Source: Ophiura sarsii (Eukaryota > Echinodermata > Ophiuroidea > Amphilepidida > Ophiuridae). Taken from it: DNA of 64,000 nt. The translations under genes were made by a program, and so were the position numbers. Positions 33,045-46,770 of this stretch are shown here, piece by piece (the first letter of the stretch is position 1; each line of letters begins with the position of its first letter). The notes under the pieces were generated by a model, which was not told the DNA's origin, made no database searches, and saw nothing but the letters and a program-made list of their open reading frames with translations. The stretch covers positions 79,763,465-79,827,464 of the forward strand of contig CM069445.1 in assembly GCA_035610835.1 (NCBI GenBank). The letters run 5' to 3'.

Positions 33045-34061
33045 AGTAAGAAACATAGCAGCTTCATATTTAGGGATATAAAAGTAAATATATCTGACCT
33101 TAATTGGTGAAATTATGAGACCAGTCTGATGTGGACTACTAGAAATACAAAGCTTTGAATAGTGCGTGGTCAGATCCCGTTTGTCCCATTTGTGCCCATG
33201 ACCCGCCCAAGTGTTGCATTTGCGCATTATTCTGACTTCATCAAAGTTTTGCCTTTGAATTTATTCTTTACAATGACTTGCGCAGGAAACATATCTTCAT
33301 CATATATTAACCCCAACCCAGCTGAATCTCACTAAATCTCACTACCAGAAGTGCTGCTGCATTGCCTCGATGACGTCACCTAAAGCAGGCATATGTGAGG
33401 CATATGTGGACAGGAAGTTGCTGCCCGCATATGCGCTGGGAGTGTAGCTCAGTTGGTAGAGGGACAGGTGGATGGTCCCGCGATCGAATCTTTTGGGTAA
33501 AAAAATAGTACTTTTTCCCCCTCCCCCCGATACACACAAAAACAAAGCCGTACCGGTTAGGGTTAAGGGATTTAAAAACGTGTAAATACCACCCTTTCAA
33601 ATCGGGAATACTTTACAAAAATATGTTTATTCAAAGGAAGACAACTCCTTGAACAAGAAAGAGTACAAAATGAATAGGCCTACCAGTAATGAAATCTAAA
33701 CTTTATTAACATTACAAAGTTTAAAACAGAACATTCTTTGCTATGAAGTAATTTATTGTTGAGTATTCAAGTAAGAAACAGAAACCCCAAAACAAATGGA
33801 CTTTATGTGAACTTAGTTTGACCAAACATAAGTTATTTCGGACAATAAACTCCATGCAGGTAAAACTTGCACACAACGCAGATGCTATAATGCATGGGTG
33901 GTTTATTACTAAATTTAGGACAAACGGGTTCTGACCACGCTCTATTCAAATCCATGTATTTACAAAAGTTGACATCGGATTAGTCTCATAATTTCACCAA
34001 TGAAGTTCAAATATATTTACTTTCATATCCCTAATAAAGCAGTAAGGTTTTCTACTTATAG
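33045..34061. mobile_element. inner foldback insertion
   Basis: TTTAGGGATATAAAAGTAAA, TTGGTGAAATTATGAGAC and TGGTCAGATCCCGTTTGTCC at the left are mirrored at 33905-34045. It interrupts the arm of the larger element, since the right arm at 38590-38620 lacks it. It contains a telomere-motif cassette at 33308-33567. Confidence 0.7.
33308..33567 (+). repeat. telomere-motif cassette with tRNA-like body
   Basis: TTAACCCCAACCCAGCTGAA at the head and CCGGTTAGGGTTAAGGG at the end frame it. Inside are a perfect TGACGTCA, the dyad CGCATATGCG, then a tRNA-like body (33429-33490: GAGTGTAGCTCAGTTGGTAG, GGGAC/GTCCC anticodon stem, GCGATCGAATC) and ACTTTTTCCCC. It has the same layout as 16235 with a different tRNA-like sequence. 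Confidence 0.7.
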
Positions 34062-34194
34062 TCAGGGCCACTATGTGCTTTGCAGTAGATTCGTTGGATT
34101 TTTGTGGGGAGTTGCTAATTTTTGCATTTTCATGAAGGTAAAGTTCTACAGAAAGTGAAAACCAATGTTTACACATTTTTAAAATCCGTTATAG

Positions 34195-35110
34195 CAGCCA
34201 TTTTGGAATTTCAAAATGGCCGCCAATCTTCATCTCATTAAATGACGTATAGCAATCAAAATGTATGGTGAAAACCGTGAAAGTATAGTTTTAATAGTGG
34301 GATGTATGTATTAGACCACTACACACTCATATCCCAAACTTTTGTTTTATTAACACACCGAAAACCAAGATGGCCGCCAAAATGGCCGCCAAAAATGGTA
34401 AAATTTCATAAATTGGCATATATGATCCAACATGTATGTTTAGAGTATAGCTTTAACAATGGGATGTATGATACAGACCACTGGAAACTCATATCTAGTA
34501 TTCTTGTTTTGTTAACATACTTTAAAACCAAAATGGCCGCCAAATTGATGGCCATAAATGGTCAAATATTATAGAAATTTCAATAGAATAGCATAATATC
34601 AACTGAAATGTATGATGAAAATATGATTTTAATGATGGGATGTATGTATCAGACCACTAGTAACTCATATCAAGTACTGTTGCTTTGTTGACATAGTTAA
34701 AAATCCAAAATGGCTGCCAAAATAGCCCCAAAATGGGTCTCAAAATGGCTTCAAAAATGGTCAAATTCCATAAATGGGATAATATCAACCAAAATGTATG
34801 ATAAAAATCTAGTTTTAATGATAGGATGTATGTATTAGACCACATGTAACTCATATCCGAGTGTTTTTGCTTTGTTAATATACTTAAAAATCCAAAATGG
34901 CCCCAAAATGGGTCCCAAAGTGACTGAACAAATTGTCGGAATTCCATAAAATGGGATAATATCAACCAAAATGTAAGATGAAAGTATAGTTTTAACATTG
35001 GGATGTATGTATTAGACCACTGGTAACTCATATCCAGTATATTTGAATTGTAATAACATACTTTAAATCCAAGATGGCCTCCAAAATGGCAGCTGTAAAT
35101 GTAAAAATAG
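34195..35110. repeat. about 200-bp imperfect tandem units with ATGGCCGCC motifs (left arm)
   Basis: Five or so units each carry GATGGGATGTATGTATTAGA, CCACT.GTAACTCATATC, TTTGTTAACATACTTTAAAA and one or two AAAATGGCCGCC-like words. They are mirrored in the right arm at 37390-38310. Confidence 0.8.
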
Positions 35111-35822
35111 TCTACATGAGTGTCTGACAATCCAGAATAGATATTGTAAGAATATTACATCACATACACCACATAGTATGTTCTAAACTGTTAAGCTATT
35201 GCTTTTAGATATAAGGCCCACCTCTGTGACAATTTTGATTCTGTATCACTTTCTAAAATGACTGCCATCACTGCCATTAATTCATAAGTGCGTGCTTTTA
35301 AGAACGACGCATGCCCTATATATTTATATATAAGCCTACAATGCTCAATCAGTGAATATTTCATGTTTCCTTTATTCAATACATGCCCTGAACTGACCAA
35401 ATGGTCGGTGACTGATGATTTGAGGCCCTATCCGCCCAATGAAACCATGGTATCGCCTGCTGCTATAAGATTTTATCTGTAAAACGTGTATAATATTTCA
35501 TGCTCATTTGAGCATATATTACTCTAGCTTTATTGGCTTAACTATCAAGTTGAAACACCGATTTCTGCCAATTAATTAGAGTTAGGCCTACATGTTTACG
35601 AAATAAATATATCTTACTATAGCACTCCCATTTAGCAAATAAACCTGAAAGTATCATCACTATACTTTGTACCGTGACATTTCATTATTTCAACCGGGCT
35701 TGGCTTGTGTATCCCCTAATCATGATTTGCTCAAGGTGTTGCGTCTACGTGTTGCGTTGTCTATTTATTCGATTGACTTCGGTTTTTCTTGTAGCTATAT
35801 TCCTGAGCAGTCCCTACTATTA

Positions 35823-36456
35823 TTAAGGTGGCTCTATTGGCCGATGAAAAATTTAGATTTCCTTTAAAATCAAATATGTTCTAGCCCTTGGTCTAACGAT
35901 TCTGGAACTGAAAATTTTATTTCAATCGGACATTCGGTTGCCGAGATATGGTAGGTCAAAGAGGCATAATACCAACATCTTTGGCAACAACTTTATTTTT
36001 ATTTTCTTTGTTTTTTCCAATTCCAGTTGCCATGTAATGTCCTAATTAAGAAATGTTTAAACATTTTAATTAGTGGGCCTAATTAATTATGCAAATGGAA
36101 ATTAGACAAAAGCTAACATACGTTTTTAGCTCTTCAAGTGTTCTACCCATGTACCAAGTCACAGCATCATAGCTCATCTCATTAGTCCACAAACTTTACT
36201 TTGCATATTTCATGCATACATAATTAGCCATAATTAGGACATTTCATGGCAACTGGAATTGGAAAAAATAAAGAAAATAAAAAGAAAGTTGTTGCCAAAG
36301 ATGTTGGTATTATGCTTCTTTGACCTACCATATCTCGGCAACCGAATGTCCGATTGAAATAAAATTTTCAGTTCCAGAATTGATACACCAAGGGCTAGAA
36401 CATATCAGATTTTAAAGGAAATCTAAAATTTTCATCAGCCAATAGAGCCACCTTAA
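35823..36456. mobile_element. TTAA-flanked foldback MITE, 634 bp
   Basis: TTAAGGTGGCTCTATTGGC and the mirrored GCCAATAGAGCCACCTTAA. The arms pair for about 230 bp, including TCGGACATTCGGTTGCCGAG with CTCGGCAACCGAATGTCCGA. The right arm of the host element has only TTAA at this point, so the insertion into TTAA is direct. Confidence 0.85.
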
Positions 36457-37389
36457 GTTGATGTTAAATGACCTAACAATATTGTGTTGTATTGTAAATG
36501 ACCATACTATGTAATACCAACACCCCGAATCTAATGGGACAGCATTCACTATATTATTATGATAAAGCCTAGATCTAGTTTGAGCATTTTGAAATATCCA
36601 AGATGGCGGCAAAGGGGTAAAATAACCGAAAAACAGTATTAGTTTATTGTTAGGCTTACATTAGATATGACCAAGTTATTTTATCTACAGCTTTGAATCC
36701 ATCCAGTAAACGTATTTGTATGTGACAAGGTATGATTGAATGGTATAGACTCCATTTTGACAATGTAATGTTATTACGATGGCCATTATAATGACCATTT
36801 CATTAAAATTACCTCTAAATGGTCAATACAATTACCTTCAAATGGTCAAAACAATTACTACAACTTAAGTGGTCACCAATTGATTAAAATATGGTCAGAA
36901 TGGAAAGAAATGGACTCAAAACATTATATCATACATTGTCACATACAGTATGTTTACTAGGTGGATTAAAAGCTATACATATAATAATTTGGTCATATCT
37001 AATGTAACACTAACAATGAACTATATACTGCTTTTCAGTTATTTTAACCTTTTAAGCCATCTTATATATTTTAAAATACTCAAACTAGATCTAGTACAGC
37101 CCCTAGGCTTTATCATAGACATATAGTGAATGCTGTCCCATTAGATTTGGGGGTGTTGGCATTACATAATATGGTCATTTACAATACAAAACAATTGTTT
37201 TGGGTTATTTAACATCAACTTAACCATTCTGGCAGCCATTTTTGAAAGTTTTACCGAATCAAAACTGTCACAGAGGTAGGCCTTAAATCTAAAAGCAATG
37301 CTCAACAGTTTAGAACATACTATTTGCTGCATGTAATGTAATATACACTCTTACAATATCTATTCTGGATTATCTTACACTTATGTAGA

Positions 37390-38310
37390 CTATTTTTACA
37401 TTTACAGCGGCCATTTTGGTGGCCATCTTGGATTTAAAGTATGCTATTACAATGCAAATATACTGGATATGAGTTACTAGTGGTCTAAATTATACATCTC
37501 AATGTTAAAACTATACTTTCATCAGACATTTTGGTTGATATTATCCCATTTTATGGAATTCCGACAATTTGTTCAGTCATTTTGGGACCCATTTTTGGGG
37601 CCATTTTGTATTTATAAGTATGTTAACAAGCAAAAAATACTGGATATGAATTACTAGGGGTCTAATACATACATCCCATTATTAAAACTATATTTTCATT
37701 ATACATTTTGGTTGATATTATCACATTTAATAGAATTTGACCATTTTTGCAGCCATTTGGGACCCATTTTGGGGCTATTTTGGCAGCCATTTTGAATTTT
37801 TAACTATGTTAACAAAGCAAAAACATTGGATATGAGTTACTAGTGGTCTAACACATACATCCCATTGTTAAAATCATATTTTCATCATACATATCGGTTG
37901 AAATTATGCTATTTTATTAAATTTTGACCATATTTGACCATTTTTGGCCATTAATTTGGCGGCCATTTTGGTTTTAAAGTATGTTAACAAATCAAGAATA
38001 CTAGATATGACGTTCTAGTGATCTAATACATACATCCCATTGTTAAAGCTATACTCTGATCATACAGGATGGGTTCATTTATACCAATTTATGGAATTTT
38101 ACAATTTTTGGCGGCCATTTTGGTGGCCATCTTGGTTTAAGGTGTGTTAACAAAGCAACAATTCTGGATATGAGTGTCTAGTGATGTAATACATACATCC
38201 CACTATTAAAACTATACTTAAACCATACATTTTGATTGCTATGTCATATTATGAGATTTGACCAGTTTGGGCGGCCATTTTGGACGCCATCTTGAATAAC
38301 CCCTTAGTCA
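37390..38310. repeat. about 200-bp imperfect tandem units (right arm, inverted)
   Basis: Reverse-complement units of 34195-35110, with GGCGGCCATTTTGG words and ATGAGTTACTAGTGGTCTAA. Confidence 0.8.
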
Positions 38311-38659
38311 TGGCCACCATTTTGAAATTAAGATCAGGGCTAGTTAGTTCTGCTTTAGGGGCAACAGACATGACAGTTATACCAAAAAATAAGCTTTAAA
38401 AAGTGACCACATGTCATGTTTTGTTTAAAAATAGTTTAAATATGTCAAAATTTGGCCGCCATTTTAAAAATCCAATATGGCCACCATTGGACATTTTAAA
38501 AATGTGTAAACATTGTTTTCTGGTATTAGTGGTCTATAAACATTAATTAGATGCAAAAATTAGCAACTCCCCACAAAAATCCAACGAAATTACATAGTGG
38601 CCCTGACTATTAGTTATAAGCTCTCCGGTTTTTGGACCCAGTTTTTTTGGACACGCTGT

Positions 38660-39832
38660 ACAGCCAGACAAAAAGGCTTTGTGACCCGTAGTCATTCTAT
38701 ATGTAGCCTTCTTATAATCAAAGCTAGCTGTAGAGTGTCAATATGCGACACAATCTAATCCTCAAAAGCCAGAGCATCCCTGACTAAATTGATTTATTAT
38801 TACCATTACCATCTCAATGTCTAAGCCAACTACTGTTCAATTCCCTATGTACCTACATGTATCTTCGATTACAAATTAATCTTTTTGTTAGCCTGATATA
38901 ATTGTTTTTACGTGAAGATTTTTCAAATATTGCAGTTTATTTAATAATAAATTACACAACTGAGTATGGTTAGGTTTATTTAACAATGATGCCATTTGTC
39001 TAATTGACAATTGACACTACTGAACACATTGGTCTATACATGGGCTAACAAATTTTGCTTGACATTCTTGTTTAAAAATGTTACATGGTATTTTGGGATT
39101 GAGCATTTTGGTGGAAATCTTAATTACATGAGGCAACAGGAGGGGGAACACCTGCAGGCAGGACCGAGCAAATACATTAAAGATGGGGGTGGGGGAGGTG
39201 GGGGAATTTTTTATGTACAAATGAATACTGATCCACATTTAGGAATTTTTGAATTATTTTTTATTACATTATATAGTCTAAAAATTGAAAGTATTTACAG
39301 ATTTGTATGCTTTATTTATTGGTGTCATTTTGAAGGAGGAGGTAAAACCCAGACCAACCAACCCCCACACTCAAATGTCTCTCAGAACAGGGTTTTTGTC
39401 ACCTAAATTAATAATTACCTTGATTATAATTATTGAGTAAATAATGTTATTAAAGTGGTATGAGTTCCTTTTAACTAATCAACATAATAGACAGTACTTG
39501 GGTTTCTTTTAACTATTGTCTATGATACGTAATCCCATGGCCGTTTCAGAATGAGCTGCTAATACATGTATTTATAAACACACAACTTGTCAGATATCAC
39601 ACACACTGACACGAGCTACATCCAAGGGATTCCCAATTAATGCTGTTATGCTTACAAAGATAATAGTGATACCATTTTGATAATAGATGATTCATAGCCA
39701 CAGAGAATACCACTCAAAGGCTTTGCTTATTTCTCAATGGTAGACCGCTACTTGTTAGTCGTGCAGTAGAGCGCCCGACTTTCGGGACTTACAATAGCCA
39801 AAAGAATTCCAGAAATAAAAAGATTGTTGTAA
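38660..39832. other. intron, SINE fragment at its end
   Basis: Nothing recognised up to 39740. At 39745-39790, TTAGTCGTGCAGTAGAGCGC followed by CCGACTTTCGGGACTT resembles the 5' half of a tRNA-derived SINE cut by the next element. Confidence 0.4.
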
Positions 39833-41286
39833 TGCACATATCAACTTATGTCCCGGCCCCTGGGTACCCGGGGATGGCCGGGACTTGCACACGAGGTGCG
39901 TTTTTGAAATGGTCAACCACCGGCCAAGTCCCAGACAATCGGGGCAATATTTATGTGTCAAACCCCGGCCACGTCCCGACCAAGTCCCGACCCCCGCAAT
40001 GCGAGCCAAACCCCGGCCAAGTCCCGGCCAAGTCCCGACCCCCGCTAGCACAGGGTAAAGAAAACTTTTACCGAGAAAGTTATGACCACATGCACAAAGT
40101 ACAAGTCAAGTTCTTACTAGTCCCACGATTTTATTACCAGAACATCTATAGTTACAATGTTTAATTATAGCCAATAATAGAAAAAGTCAACAAACAACGA
40201 TCTTTGGTTCAAAGATCGTCAATAAACACATTCTTTTTGCGAGATCTAGGCCTATAAATTATGAATTTAAGAGATAAAATACTTTGAGTCCTGCTTTACA
40301 TTGGGAAACCTCGCAATTCGCATCAACATACATCGTCCGACCGACACGTACGTAAACACGCTCGATCGAATAGGGAATCCCCACATGATCACGCAATGGC
40401 TGTGGTCGCCTCGGGGTGTCCCAATTTCCAAAGCAAGGAACTGTCAATCAAACATCGTCGATAAAAACTTTGATCGTGATTGGTTGTTAGATGTCACATG
40501 GTGTTATGGTTCGCCAAATATGGAATCTGATTTATATTTTTATCAGACCAAAATAGACCGGGCGGGCTTCCCCTGTTGTTGCATGCGGCGAGCGATCAAA
40601 ATCGTACATGTGTTGGAAAAAGTTTATCAAAATTGTGTGAGTAATCATAGGTTTTATTGCTTGTATTTGGTCTAGCACATGGATAAATCTGAGCCGATTT
40701 GGAACAATTTAAGCTTACATGTCCGTACTGCCTAAAAAGTGTTAAAAATGTGCACCAAATGGAGTCATTTGTCGGTCGTTTTTTCAAAATTTTCCCCTCA
40801 CATTCCCCCCTGTGCCGCGGGACGCGGCAAATACCGCTTATGCGGTATATTGTTGGTGTATTTTCGCGGGAAATTAACAAAACTAAATTCTTCATTGCCC
40901 GGAAATAAACATTTTTTCCAGCCCTGTCTATCCGGACCTTTGCCGATGTTGAGCTCATCCAAACGCAAGGATCTATATACCAACAATTGCACTGACGTTC
41001 CCCAGCCAACAGACAGGGCCAGGGCAATGCGTTAGCCATCTCTTAAGCTAACCCCGGCTAATTCCCGGCTAATTCCCGGCTAATTCCCGGCCAAATCCCG
41101 GCCAAATCTCGGCCAAACTCCCGGCCCAAAATCCCGGCTTTTTGACATGCGTGAACTCCCATAACAAGTCCCGGCATACGCCCGGCACACCCGGGCAAAA
41201 AAAAGGATCAACTCCCCGGCTATCGGGTAGCCAAGTCCCGGCCATCCCCGAGTACCCAGGGACCGGGACATCAGTTGATATGTGCA
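39833..41286. mobile_element. element with 54-bp inverted ends and CCCGGCCAA repeats
   Basis: TGCACATATCAACTTATGTC and GGGTACCCGGGGATGGCCGG at the left are mirrored by CCGGCCATCCCCGAGTACCC and GACATCAGTTGATATGTGCA at the right. Subterminal short repeats CCCCGGCCAAGTCCCG (39960-40045) and CCCGGCTAATT (41050-41130) lie inside. Open frames at 40301-41035 have no recognisable domain. Length 1,454 bp, superfamily unknown. Confidence 0.8.
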
Positions 41287-41559
41287 TAAACAGCTGACAT
41301 ACATACATAAAATACATCTGATTTTGGTGTCTTTCTCAGTTGTATATAACCACTGATCAAGTGACAGTAATGTGGATTTCTGCAGACATTGTGAAATATT
41401 TTTGATACATTGTTCTGGGCCAGATGATTGCAAACCCGACTGATATTTGGTAGACCCCTAATGGTACTTTCTTGTAATATGTGGATCGACGGTCATATCC
41501 TCCACTGAGGAAGTTAATCAAATCCTAATTTGTATGATCATATTATTGACTTTGTTTAA

Positions 41560-42082
<523 letters not shown>

Positions 42083-42141
42083 TTATAACTGCATCAAACT
42101 TTATGTTGAATAATAAGAGGAAGGTATCAGCGACAGACATA

Positions 42142-42549
42142 TTAAAAGAGGGGTCCTGCAAGCACAACATTGTGCATTATATGTTAGAAAAATAACTACC
42201 GAACCCAACTTGCTTAATTATATAGAACAAAACGCCATACTTATGACAAAAACTAATAAAAACTGCCAACTCTCAACATGCAATTTTTAAAATTCGGGCA
42301 ATTGAAAGTCCCGGTGTCGATGAAGTCATAGTTATACAATGCACATGCGCACATTTTAGCGCCATAACCATGACGTCATCGACACCCGGACTTTCGATTG
42401 CCGTGAATTTTAAATATTGCATGTTGAGAGATGGCAGTTTTTATTTGTTTTATGATGTTTTTGTTCTATATGATTACGCAATTTGGGCTCAATAATTATG
42501 TTTCTAACCAATTATGTTAAATGTTGTGGTTGCAGGACCCCTTCTTTAA
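42142..42549. mobile_element. TTAA-flanked palindromic MITE, complete
   Basis: TTAAAAGAGGGGTCCTGCAA and the mirrored TTGCAGGACCCCTTCTTTAA. The inner arms pair (AACATGCAATTTTTAAAATTC with TTTAAATATTGCATGTT; GAAAGTCCCGGTGTCGATG with CATCGACACCCGGACTTTC). A truncated relative is at 1-266. Length 408 bp. Confidence 0.85.
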
Positions 42550-43504
42550 GTTAGTCTTTTCACACTGTACTGATAATCAATCATATTTCGATCATGTCCT
42601 TTTGAAGGTGCATAACAGACGCTATGATGATCTATCTTTATTTTTATGGTGATTTGCTAAGCATTTAGTGGAGCAAAATATTGAAACAATGCAAGATAAA
42701 GAACATATTTTTTGCTTCCAGTGAGATGATATGGACAATTGGACGTTGGAGCTTAGATGAACCAATATATAAATAATATTGCCTCATAATATTGACAAAC
42801 GCTGTAAACGCTGTCTGTCATCTTTGAGGACAAACTTGAGTGGCCTCTTTCTCCCACACACTTCCTGCTCCTCAACACCGGCCTTCCTGGAAACCCAATT
42901 TCAATTTCTAGACAAACCTCATTCCAAATACAAAACACTTTGTCTCAATGGCCAGTGCCATGAAGACCAAATACTTGACCACCATTTCTCTGTATGGACT
43001 TCCCTTTTCTTCAGAGAGTAAGCCTCACTGTAAATATCAGTTATCTGATAGCCAGTCCCCTAGGCATCAGACAGTATGTGTGCTTCACTCCTCACCCCAT
43101 TCACGCTATATCAGCACTCAATCAGTGTATTTGTCTTTTCGGCGATGCTTTTTGTGTGTAACAAGCAACTCTTTACCGCAAATGGCAAATTAAGGTTGGC
43201 GCGTCAAGGGGGTTTCTATGAAAGCTTTATAATTGTAAGTACTTCCGCAATCTACAGCATCCCAGTTTAATATTTATATATTTCATTTGAAAGTATCATT
43301 TTAATTCTAATTCATTTGGGAGTGAAGGTACATAATTATTTCATATATCAAAGAGGTGCTATATTTGTGCTGTGAAACAGCTATACAAAGGGTAAATACA
43401 GACTGATAGCCTTTGGTTTTTCCCGCTCCTTTCTAACCCAAACCAAGATATGTTCACTTTAAAATATCGCTATGAAATTAACTACCTAAGGCAATGAGAA
43501 AAAT
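42550..43504. other. intron, nothing recognised
   Basis: Short open frames around 42780-43200 show no family features. Confidence 0.45.
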
Positions 43505-43742
43505 AACCCCGTTTTACGGGTGGACGGACCTGTGAAGTAGGGTCGGTCGGTCAGGTGTTTTTTTGTGGGTTTTGTGGGGTTTTTTTAAACCGAAAATGTC
43601 ACCAAAAATCTGTGGAAAATAAATTCAACAGATTTTCAGCTGATTTTACATGATTTGAGGGGGGGGGGGGTGGGGGAAATCGGAGGGGGGGGGGGTTGAA
43701 AAACTCAAAAAAGTGGGTTGGTCGGGCCTGTAAAACAGGGTG
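43505..43742. mobile_element. small MITE with G-rich interior
   Basis: ACCCCGTTTTACGGG and CCTGTAAAACAGGGT are imperfect inverted ends. The interior has G10-G12 runs at 43660 and 43686. Confidence 0.55.
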
Positions 43743-44645
43743 TTTTTTGTACAAGATTCTTTCTGAGAACCGCCTTGCAATACAAATGCAAGTGATGCAT
43801 TAAAACTAAACATTTCCTATAGAAATTACCGTTTTAAAAGCTATATGAGAATAAGCGGCGGTAATGATTTTGAGGCGATATCAAATATTTCAAGGAGAAA
43901 GCAATACACTTTCCTACCTTATTTGTAGCCAATCTCTGTACCAATAATTGAAATTGGCCCACTCTACATATACCTCCAATGAAACTGGTTCTGGTAGATC
44001 AACTACTACATGTATACTAACCAATAATTGAAATTGACTCGAACCTCCAAACCAGATATGATGAGCATTTTCTCTAGTAAAATATTAGTTACAATTCATC
44101 TCTTAGTTCACAACATTTGGTTCGCACTGTTTACATTTCGTTATATTTACCAAAGTCCTACATAAATTGATGGCTCCATGTATCCTATGTTTGACATGTA
44201 ACCGGAGATTCATTCAGGCAAGTTCAATGAGTCTAATAAATGGATGTCAACACACTATATCTATAGGTCTTTTCTTGGTCCATTACAATGAAAGTATTCT
44301 TTTTAAAAAACATCATGTTTATAGGGCAACAATAAAAATGCAAAATATTCACGACATGAAATTTTAAATTTCACTCATAATTTGCCATATATTTGTACAA
44401 AAGTATCTATGATTTTAGTACCAATATGGTATTGGCAAATATGCACAAGTACATCATATTGAAGCCACACTATTGATTTCCCATATTGATTAAAAGTCAA
44501 GGGCAGTTAGTCTGCACACATGGTATGAATAGATTGGCTTTAAGGGCTGTTGTTATAAATCGGTCTCCCAGACTGGTAGGTTTCCCTAACACTAAAACTG
44601 ATACACCCAATGACATATTTTATTATGAACTCTCAATATTGTGGC
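43743..44645. other. intron, nothing recognised
   Basis: A short direct repeat (CCAATAATTGAAATTG..C) occurs at 43940 and 44019. Nothing else. Confidence 0.45.
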
Positions 44646-44649
44646 ACTT

Positions 44650-44925
44650 TAACCCTAACTCACAAGACATACTTTTGGGAATAAATAAGGGTCAAATTAG
44701 GGCAAAAAGTCTGGCCACGCCGGCGCCAGGAATCGAACATGGGCCGCCTGCGTGGCAGTCTGGCCCCTAACTAATTGAGCCACTAAGTTTGCGTGGAAAA
44801 TCATAAGATTTTGGTACGCATAATGCTAGCCCGTCTGATCGTACCACAAGATGGCACTTAGTCACAAGATGGCACCTATATAGTAGTGAAATGTTTTGTA
44901 GCGATGAGGAAGGTTAGGGTAAATA
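44650..44925 (-). repeat. telomere-motif cassette with tRNA-Gly-like body
   Basis: AACCCTAACTCACAAG at 44651 and AGGTTAGGGTAAAT at 44907 frame it. The tRNA-like body is on the minus strand (about 44725-44795): A box TGGCTCAATTAGTTAGG, anticodon loop CTGCCAC (GCC, Gly, with T33 kept), B box GTTCGATTCC, then CTTTTTGCCC. Upstream dyad AAAATCTTATGATTTT and CTATATAG match the layout of the other cassettes. Confidence 0.7.
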
Positions 44926-46029
<1,104 letters not shown>

Positions 46030-46191
46030 CTATAGGTCGGCCCGGTCATCCGGGTACTTTGTACCGTTTGCCGTTGACAACAAACCAGACGTTTTAACCA
46101 CCTATCAGTTTTACGCTCTACTCGCCCATACCCAAGGGACCGTGTCACGCTGTGTAAGAGGCTTTTATTTACCTTTTTGGCCGACCTATAG
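46030..46191. mobile_element. 162-bp MITE
   Basis: CTATAGGTCGGCC and GGCCGACCTATAG are perfect 13-bp inverted ends. TA borders are possible. The interior is CpG-rich. Confidence 0.75.
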
Positions 46192-46499
46192 TATATTCAT
46201 CTTCCTCTAGATAGTGACGTTACTTTCGAGTCACAGCAAATACAAACATGTTTGTATCTTCTGTCTTTCTTCATGTATGTATCTATATACGCCAGCCCCC
46301 TCGGGACGGGAGGACACCTGCGTTTATTCACTGTGATCCGTGAATGACGCAGTGACAGTGCCATTTTGTGGATGTGACTATAGTTGTATTTAATGAGGAA
46401 AAAAGACGGGAACATTTTCTTGCCCACCTTCTCATTAGACTTGCCTTGAACTCAATGCAACGAAACTTGAAAACAAGGTGGAAAGGGGAAGAGGCAACA

Positions 46500-46770
46500 A
46501 ATAATATTGGATCCTTGTTGATTTCTTTCTGCAAACGTGAATTAAAGCCAAAGAGCGAGGGGAAAAAGTGCCCCCACTCCCCCGGGGCTCGAACCCTGAA
46601 CCTCTGGGTTCATCTACCGCTAGGCCACGGGGGAAACCATACATGGCGGAGTATATTCCGCCCTGAATATACCCTGAGGCCATTATTTCATTGAAAAACT
46701 GCCGAGCCGGGTGACACAAGCACACTGCATCGTAGTAATTCGTAGTACTCAAGAGTGTTAGGGTTAAAAC
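46500..46770 (-). repeat. cassette with tRNA-like body and telomere-like head
   Basis: On the minus strand it begins TTTTAACCCTAACACTCTTG then AGTACTA (46744-46770). It has TATA-like GGGTATATTC and the dyad GGCGGA/TCCGCC around ATATAC. Next comes a tRNA-like body at about 46575-46640 (TTTCCCC.., TGGCCTAGCGGTAG, hairpin GAACC CAGA GGTTC, B box GGGTTCGAGCCCC), then CACTTTTTCCCC. The anticodon loop is only 4 nt, so it is not a working tRNA. Confidence 0.65.

Larger units (their letters stand above)
33002..38658. mobile_element. large nested palindromic mariner-like element
   Basis: Ends CAGCGTGTCCCAAAAAAAC and GTTTTTTTGGACACGCTG are inverted and TA-flanked. Outer arms pair over more than 1.5 kb (34062-35280 with 37270-38600; 36456-36780 with 36900-37215), centred near 36840. 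The left arm is interrupted by an inner foldback (33045-34061) and by a block holding another foldback (35281-36456). No transposase is visible, so it is non-autonomous. Confidence 0.8.

Noticed and set aside
40301..41039. Open frames of 98-147 residues inside the GC-rich element
   Set aside because: They overlap on both strands and show no domain or motif; kept only as part of the mobile element.
42753..43270. Cluster of short frames on both strands as a possible gene
   Set aside because: No family features, no consistent splice signals, and frames overlap antisense.
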